In this document: positions 30,699 to 33,738 of the stretch, in pieces | Layout: each line of letters opens with the position of its first letter | Numbering within the stretch: position 1 is the stretch's first letter | The notes under the pieces: generated by a model | Seen by the model: the letters and a program-made list of their open reading frames with translations, nothing else | Told to the model about the DNA's origin: nothing | The model's database searches: none | Assembly: GCF_003060965.1 (NCBI RefSeq) | Contig: NZ_QAII01000156.1 | Location: 28,678 to 62,415, forward strand | Length of the DNA stretch: 33,738 nt | Direction of reading: 5' to 3' | DNA from: Caulobacter sp. HMWF025 | GTDB lineage: Bacteria > Pseudomonadota > Alphaproteobacteria > Caulobacterales > Caulobacteraceae | Position numbers and translations under genes: made by a program

Positions 30699-31442
30699 AT
30701 GAAGCGCCTTCTCCTCGCCGCCTGCGCCCTGCTGATCGCCTCGCCTGCCCTGGCCGCCCAGCCCGTCACCCTGCGCTTCGACACCTCCGACGAGGACGGC
30801 CGGATCACGCTCGGCGACCTGTTCGACGGTGCCGGCGCCGCTTCGGGCGTCCTGATTGCCAGCCGGGTGGGTCCGACGGCGGTTCTGGATGCCGGTATGG
30901 TGCAGTCCGCCGCCCGCCGGGCCGGTCTGGAATGGGCCAACAGCCAGGGCATCCGCCGCATCGTGGTGCGCCAGGGACCGGACGGCGGGGCCACCGCCCC
31001 GATGGTCCGCGCCAATGTGGAAGTTCTTGCCTATGCCCGCAGCCTCGCGGCCGGCGAAATCGTCCAGCCGCAGGACCTGATCTGGACCAAGGTGGCCGTC
31101 GCCCCCAGCGATACGCCCGGCGACGCCGAGGCCCTGATCGGCATGAGCGTCCGCCGCCCCCTGCGCCAGGGGGCCGTCGCCTCGCTGCGCGATGTTTCGG
31201 CCGCCCAGGTCATCAAGACGGGCGACCAGGTCGCCGTCACCTTCGAGGACGGCGGCATTTCGCTGACCCTGCAGGGCAAGGCCCTGACGGCTGCGGCCGT
31301 CGGCGACACCTTCACGCTGCAGAACACCGTGTCCAAGAAAGTCATCGAGGCCGTGGCCGTCGGCCCCGGTTCCGCCGTCGTCGGTCCCCAGGCCCAGCGC
31401 CTGCGGGCCAGCCGTAACCCCGTTCGCTACGCCGCCCGCTAG
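30699..31442 (+). CDS. flgA: Flagellar P-ring assembly chaperone FlgA
   Basis: This 247-residue periplasmic protein has a signal peptide (RLLLAACALLIASPALAA). An N-terminal domain follows, then the SAF/ChapFlgA domain (VLAYARSLAAGEIVQPQDLIW; GMSVRRPLRQGAVASLRDV; VIKTGDQVAVTFEDGGISLT). The C-terminus is GDTFTLQNTVSKKVIEAVAV. FlgA helps FlgI assemble the P-ring around the rod. It lies 4 nt after flgG and 11 nt before flgH. The P-ring gene flgI itself is not in the window. Confidence 0.92.
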   Translation: MKRLLLAACALLIASPALAAQPVTLRFDTSDEDGRITLGDLFDGAGAASGVLIASRVGPTAVLDAGMVQSAARRAGLEWANSQGIRRIVVRQGPDGGATAPMVRANVEVLAYARSLAAGEIVQPQDLIWTKVAVAPSDTPGDAEALIGMSVRRPLRQGAVASLRDVSAAQVIKTGDQVAVTFEDGGISLTLQGKALTAAAVGDTFTLQNTVSKKVIEAVAVGPGSAVVGPQAQRLRASRNPVRYAAR

Positions 31443-31453
31443 AGGTCATCGTC

Positions 31454-32185
31454 ATGCGCAAATCGCTCCTCGTCGCCGCCCTGCTCCTCGCCCCGCTCGC
31501 CGCCTGCTCGACCGTGACCGAGGCGGTCAAGGGCCCTGAACTGGCCCCGGTCGGCTATCCGGCCCAGCTGGCCCCGATGTCGCAGCAATATGTCTCGGCC
31601 CGCGAACCCGCGCCCCAGGCCGCTTCGGCCAATTCGCTGTGGCGGGTCGGCGCGCGCGCCTTCTTCAACGACCAGCGCGCCAGCCGCGTGGGCGACATCC
31701 TGACCGTCCAGATCGACATCGACGACAGCGCCAGCACCAAGAACAACACCGCCAGCAACCGCACCTCCAGCACCAAGGCCGGGGTCAGCAACTTCCTCGG
31801 CCTGGAGTCGAGCCTCGGCAAGGTCCTGCCGGGCGGCTTCGATCCGGCCAATGCGGTCGGCACGGACTCGACCTTCAGCAACGCCGGCGGCGGCAGCGTC
31901 AGCCGCTCGGAAAAGATCAGCCTGACGATCGCCGCCGTGGTCAGCCAGGTGCTGCCGAACGGCAATATGGTCATCCAGGGCACCCAGGAAGTCCGGACCA
32001 ATGCTGAACTGCGCCAGCTGACCGTGGCCGGCATCGTGCGTCCGGAAGACATCTCTTCGGCCAACACGATCAAGCACACCCAGATCGCCGAAGCCCGCAT
32101 CAGCTACGGCGGCCGCGGCGACATCAGCCGCGTGCAGAAGACCCCGGCCGGCCAGGCCCTGGTCGAGCGCTTCTCGCCGTTCTGA
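31454..32185 (+). CDS. flgH: Flagellar L-ring lipoprotein FlgH
   Basis: This 243-residue outer-membrane lipoprotein forms the L-ring. A signal peptide with lipobox LAAC (Cys18 after LLLAPLA) shows lipid attachment. The family motifs SLWRVGARAFFNDQRASRVGDILTV, ANGNLVI-type sequence (LPNGNMVIQGTQEVRTNAEL) and GIVRPEDISSANTI near the C-terminus are present, with RISYGGRGDI at the end. ATG 31454 lies 11 nt after the flgA stop with AGAGGT upstream. It is the last gene of the operon; a strong terminator begins 19 nt after the stop. Confidence 0.96.
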   Translation: MRKSLLVAALLLAPLAACSTVTEAVKGPELAPVGYPAQLAPMSQQYVSAREPAPQAASANSLWRVGARAFFNDQRASRVGDILTVQIDIDDSASTKNNTASNRTSSTKAGVSNFLGLESSLGKVLPGGFDPANAVGTDSTFSNAGGGSVSRSEKISLTIAAVVSQVLPNGNMVIQGTQEVRTNAELRQLTVAGIVRPEDISSANTIKHTQIAEARISYGGRGDISRVQKTPAGQALVERFSPF

Positions 32186-32203
32186 TCGCGGCCCTCAGAC
32201 TGG

Positions 32204-32238
32204 AAAAGGCGCGGCCCCGCGAGGGTGCCGCGCCTTTT
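32204..32238 (+). terminator. Intrinsic terminator after flgH
   Basis: A perfect 12-bp stem, AAAAGGCGCGGC (32204-32215) with GCCGCGCCTTTT (32227-32238), has an 11-nt loop, followed by GCGTTTTCT. The A-run and T-run on both flanks mean it can end flgH transcripts and also dxs transcripts arriving from the other strand. Confidence 0.85.
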
Positions 32239-32285
32239 GCGTTTTCTAGGGGGCTGACTGCCGGAGACCGCCGGGATCGACCCCT

Positions 32286-33738
32286 CTAAGCCCGCCGCCC
32301 CGCCGCCGAGGCGTTGTCGGCACCCAGGGCCGCCAGGGCACCGTGCAGGATGCCTTCAGCGTCGAGACCGGCCTGGGCGTACATCAGGTCAGGCTTGTCC
32401 TGGTCCTGGAAGACGTCCGGCAGGGTGAGGGTGCGGATCTTCAGACCGCGATCCAGCGCGCCGTGCGTGGCCAGGGCCTGCAGCACAAAGGCGCCGAAGC
32501 CGCCCATGGCGCCTTCTTCCACCGTGATGATCGCCTCGTGCTCGCGGGCCAGCCGCAGCAGCAGGTCGATGTCCAGCGGCTTGGCGAAGCGGGCGTCACA
32601 GACGGTAGCCGAGAGGCCGCGCGCGGCCAGCAGGTCGGCGGCCTTCAGGCTTTCGGTCAGGCGCGTGCCGAACGACACGATGGCGACGCTGGTCCCTTCG
32701 CGGACGATGCGGCCCTTGCCGATCTCCAGCGGCTCGGCGCGGCCCACAGGCATCTCGAGGCCCAGGCCTTCGCCGCGCGGATAGCGGAAGGCGCTGGGAC
32801 GGTCGTCGATCTCGACGGCGGTGGCGACCATGCGGGCCAGCTCGAGCTCGTCGGCGGCGGCCATCAGCACCATGCCGGGCAGAGCCCCCATGAAGCCGAT
32901 GTCGAAGGTGCCGGCATGGGTCGGGCCGTCGGCCCCCACGAGTCCGGCGCGGTCCATGGCGAAGCGCACCGGCAGGCGCTGGATGGCCACGTCGTGAACC
33001 ACCTGGTCATAGCCGCGCTGCAGGAAGGTGGAATAGATCGCCGCAAACGGCTTCATGCCGTCGGCGGCCAGGCCGGCGGCGAAGGTCACCGCATGCTGCT
33101 CGGCGATACCGACGTCGAAGGTCCGCTCGGGGAAGGCCTTCTGGAACAGGTCCAGACCCGTGCCCGAGGGCATGGCGGCGGTGATGGCGACGATCTTGGG
33201 ATCGGCTTCCGCCTGCTTGACCAGTTCTTGGGCGAACACCTTGGTGTAGCTGGGCGGGCCGGCGGCGGCCTTCTGCTGCTGACCGGTGACGACGTCGAAC
33301 TTGACCACCGCATGCAGCTTGTCGGCCGCGCCCTCGGCCGGCGCATAGCCCTTGCCCTTCTGGGTCACGACGTGAACCAGGACCGGCTTTTCCTTGAACT
33401 CGCGGGCGTTCTTCAGCACCGAGACCAGGGCGTCCATGTCATGGCCGTCGATGGGCCCGACATAGTGGAAGCCCAGTTCCTCGAAGAAGGTGCCGCCGGT
33501 GACCATGCCGCGGGCATATTCCTCGGCCTTGCGGGCGGCTTCCCGCATCTGGGTCGGCAGCTTTTCGACCACCGTCTTGCCCAGCTTGCGGACCTTGCGA
33601 TAGGTCCCGCCGGACACGAGATTGGCCAGATAGGCGCTCATCCCGCCGACCGGCGGGGCGATCGACATGTCGTTGTCGTTGAGGATGACCGTCAGTTGCT
33701 TGGTCGTGTCGGTGGCCGCGTTCATCGCCTCATAGGCC
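32286..33738 (-). CDS. dxs: 1-Deoxy-D-xylulose-5-phosphate synthase (N-terminus outside window)
   Basis: This is the C-terminal part of Dxs (about 484 of the roughly 640 residues); the frame stays open past the last base with YEAMN, as in the family, so the gene is cut by the window edge. Dxs joins pyruvate and glyceraldehyde 3-phosphate with thiamine diphosphate as cofactor, the first step of the MEP route to isoprenoids. Motifs are [31 protein letters not shown], the pyrimidine-binding region [19 protein letters not shown] and [15 protein letters not shown]. The C-terminal transketolase domain includes [13 protein letters not shown]. The gene faces flgH and shares its terminator. The stop TAG lies at 32286-32288. 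Confidence 0.96.
   Translation of the reverse strand, partial: AYEAMNAATDTTKQLTVILNDNDMSIAPPVGGMSAYLANLVSGGTYRKVRKLGKTVVEKLPTQMREAARKAEEYARGMVTGGTFFEELGFHYVGPIDGHDMDALVSVLKNAREFKEKPVLVHVVTQKGKGYAPAEGAADKLHAVVKFDVVTGQQQKAAAGPPSYTKVFAQELVKQAEADPKIVAITAAMPSGTGLDLFQKAFPERTFDVGIAEQHAVTFAAGLAADGMKPFAAIYSTFLQRGYDQVVHDVAIQRLPVRFAMDRAGLVGADGPTHAGTFDIGFMGALPGMVLMAAADELELARMVATAVEIDDRPSAFRYPRGEGLGLEMPVGRAEPLEIGKGRIVREGTSVAIVSFGTRLTESLKAADLLAARGLSATVCDARFAKPLDIDLLLRLAREHEAIITVEEGAMGGFGAFVLQALATHGALDRGLKIRTLTLPDVFQDQDKPDLMYAQAGLDAEGILHGALAALGADNASAAGRRA

Overview
The window is high-GC chromosomal DNA from an alphaproteobacterium, almost certainly Caulobacter or a close relative. The evidence is a PodJ-type polar organizer, a PflI/DUF6468 flagellar-placement protein next to fliM, a glycolytic block built on the Entner-Doudoroff (ED) pathway, GANTC (CcrM-type) sites clustered before podJ, and CtrA-like TTAACCAT half-sites. 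From memory, the order podJ ... pyk, GH3 glucosidase, lacI, glk, edd, pgl, zwf ... fliM, fliL, flgF, flgG, flgA, flgH, dxs resembles that of Caulobacter crescentus. I see no prophage, insertion sequence, CRISPR array, tRNA or rRNA gene. The region reads as core chromosome, densely coded on both strands, and no stretch above about 300 bases lacks a gene.

Layout. (1) 1-2525, plus strand: the 3' part of a ligase-associated Lhr-type DNA helicase, overlapping pdeM, a metallophosphoesterase of the same DNA-damage module. The helicase frame carries an in-frame palindromic repeat. (2) 2529-6121, minus: a DUF3429 membrane protein and podJ. A regulatory region at about 6122-6330 separates podJ from a divergent 71-residue membrane protein. 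(3) 6543-8189, minus: an MprF-like DUF2156 membrane protein. (4) 8384-11339, plus: a tight three-gene operon of two acyl-CoA dehydrogenases flanking a DsbA-fold/HCCA-isomerase-like protein, closed by a hairpin. (5) 11473-12177, plus: a secreted SH3-domain protein.

(6) 12370-22674, all minus: a glucose/gluco-oligosaccharide block. The order of transcription is zwf-pgl-edd-glk, then a LacI-family regulator, a secreted GH3 beta-glucosidase and pyruvate kinase. Together they would release glucose, phosphorylate it, run it through 6-phosphogluconate to KDPG and finish at pyruvate; KDPG aldolase (eda) is not in the window. Three copies of a 16-bp LacI-type palindrome lie before zwf, lacI and the glucosidase, which suggests one local regulon.

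(7) 22918-28931, minus: the flagellar operon fliL-fliM-pflI-motE plus a large secreted TPR protein, with successive overlapping or nearly abutting genes. (8) 29155-32185, plus: the divergent operon flgF-flgG-flgA-flgH (distal rod, P-ring chaperone, L-ring), preceded by a near-consensus sigma-54 promoter and ended by a strong terminator. (9) 32286-33738, minus: the C-terminal part of dxs (isoprenoid synthesis), cut by the window edge.

Most of this is well-known biology. The points most worth a second look are the palindromic element inside lhr, the three-operator sugar regulon with one promoter overlapped by its operator, the uncharacterised TPR protein in the flagellar operon, the 29-residue repeats in PodJ, and the regulatory region upstream of podJ.
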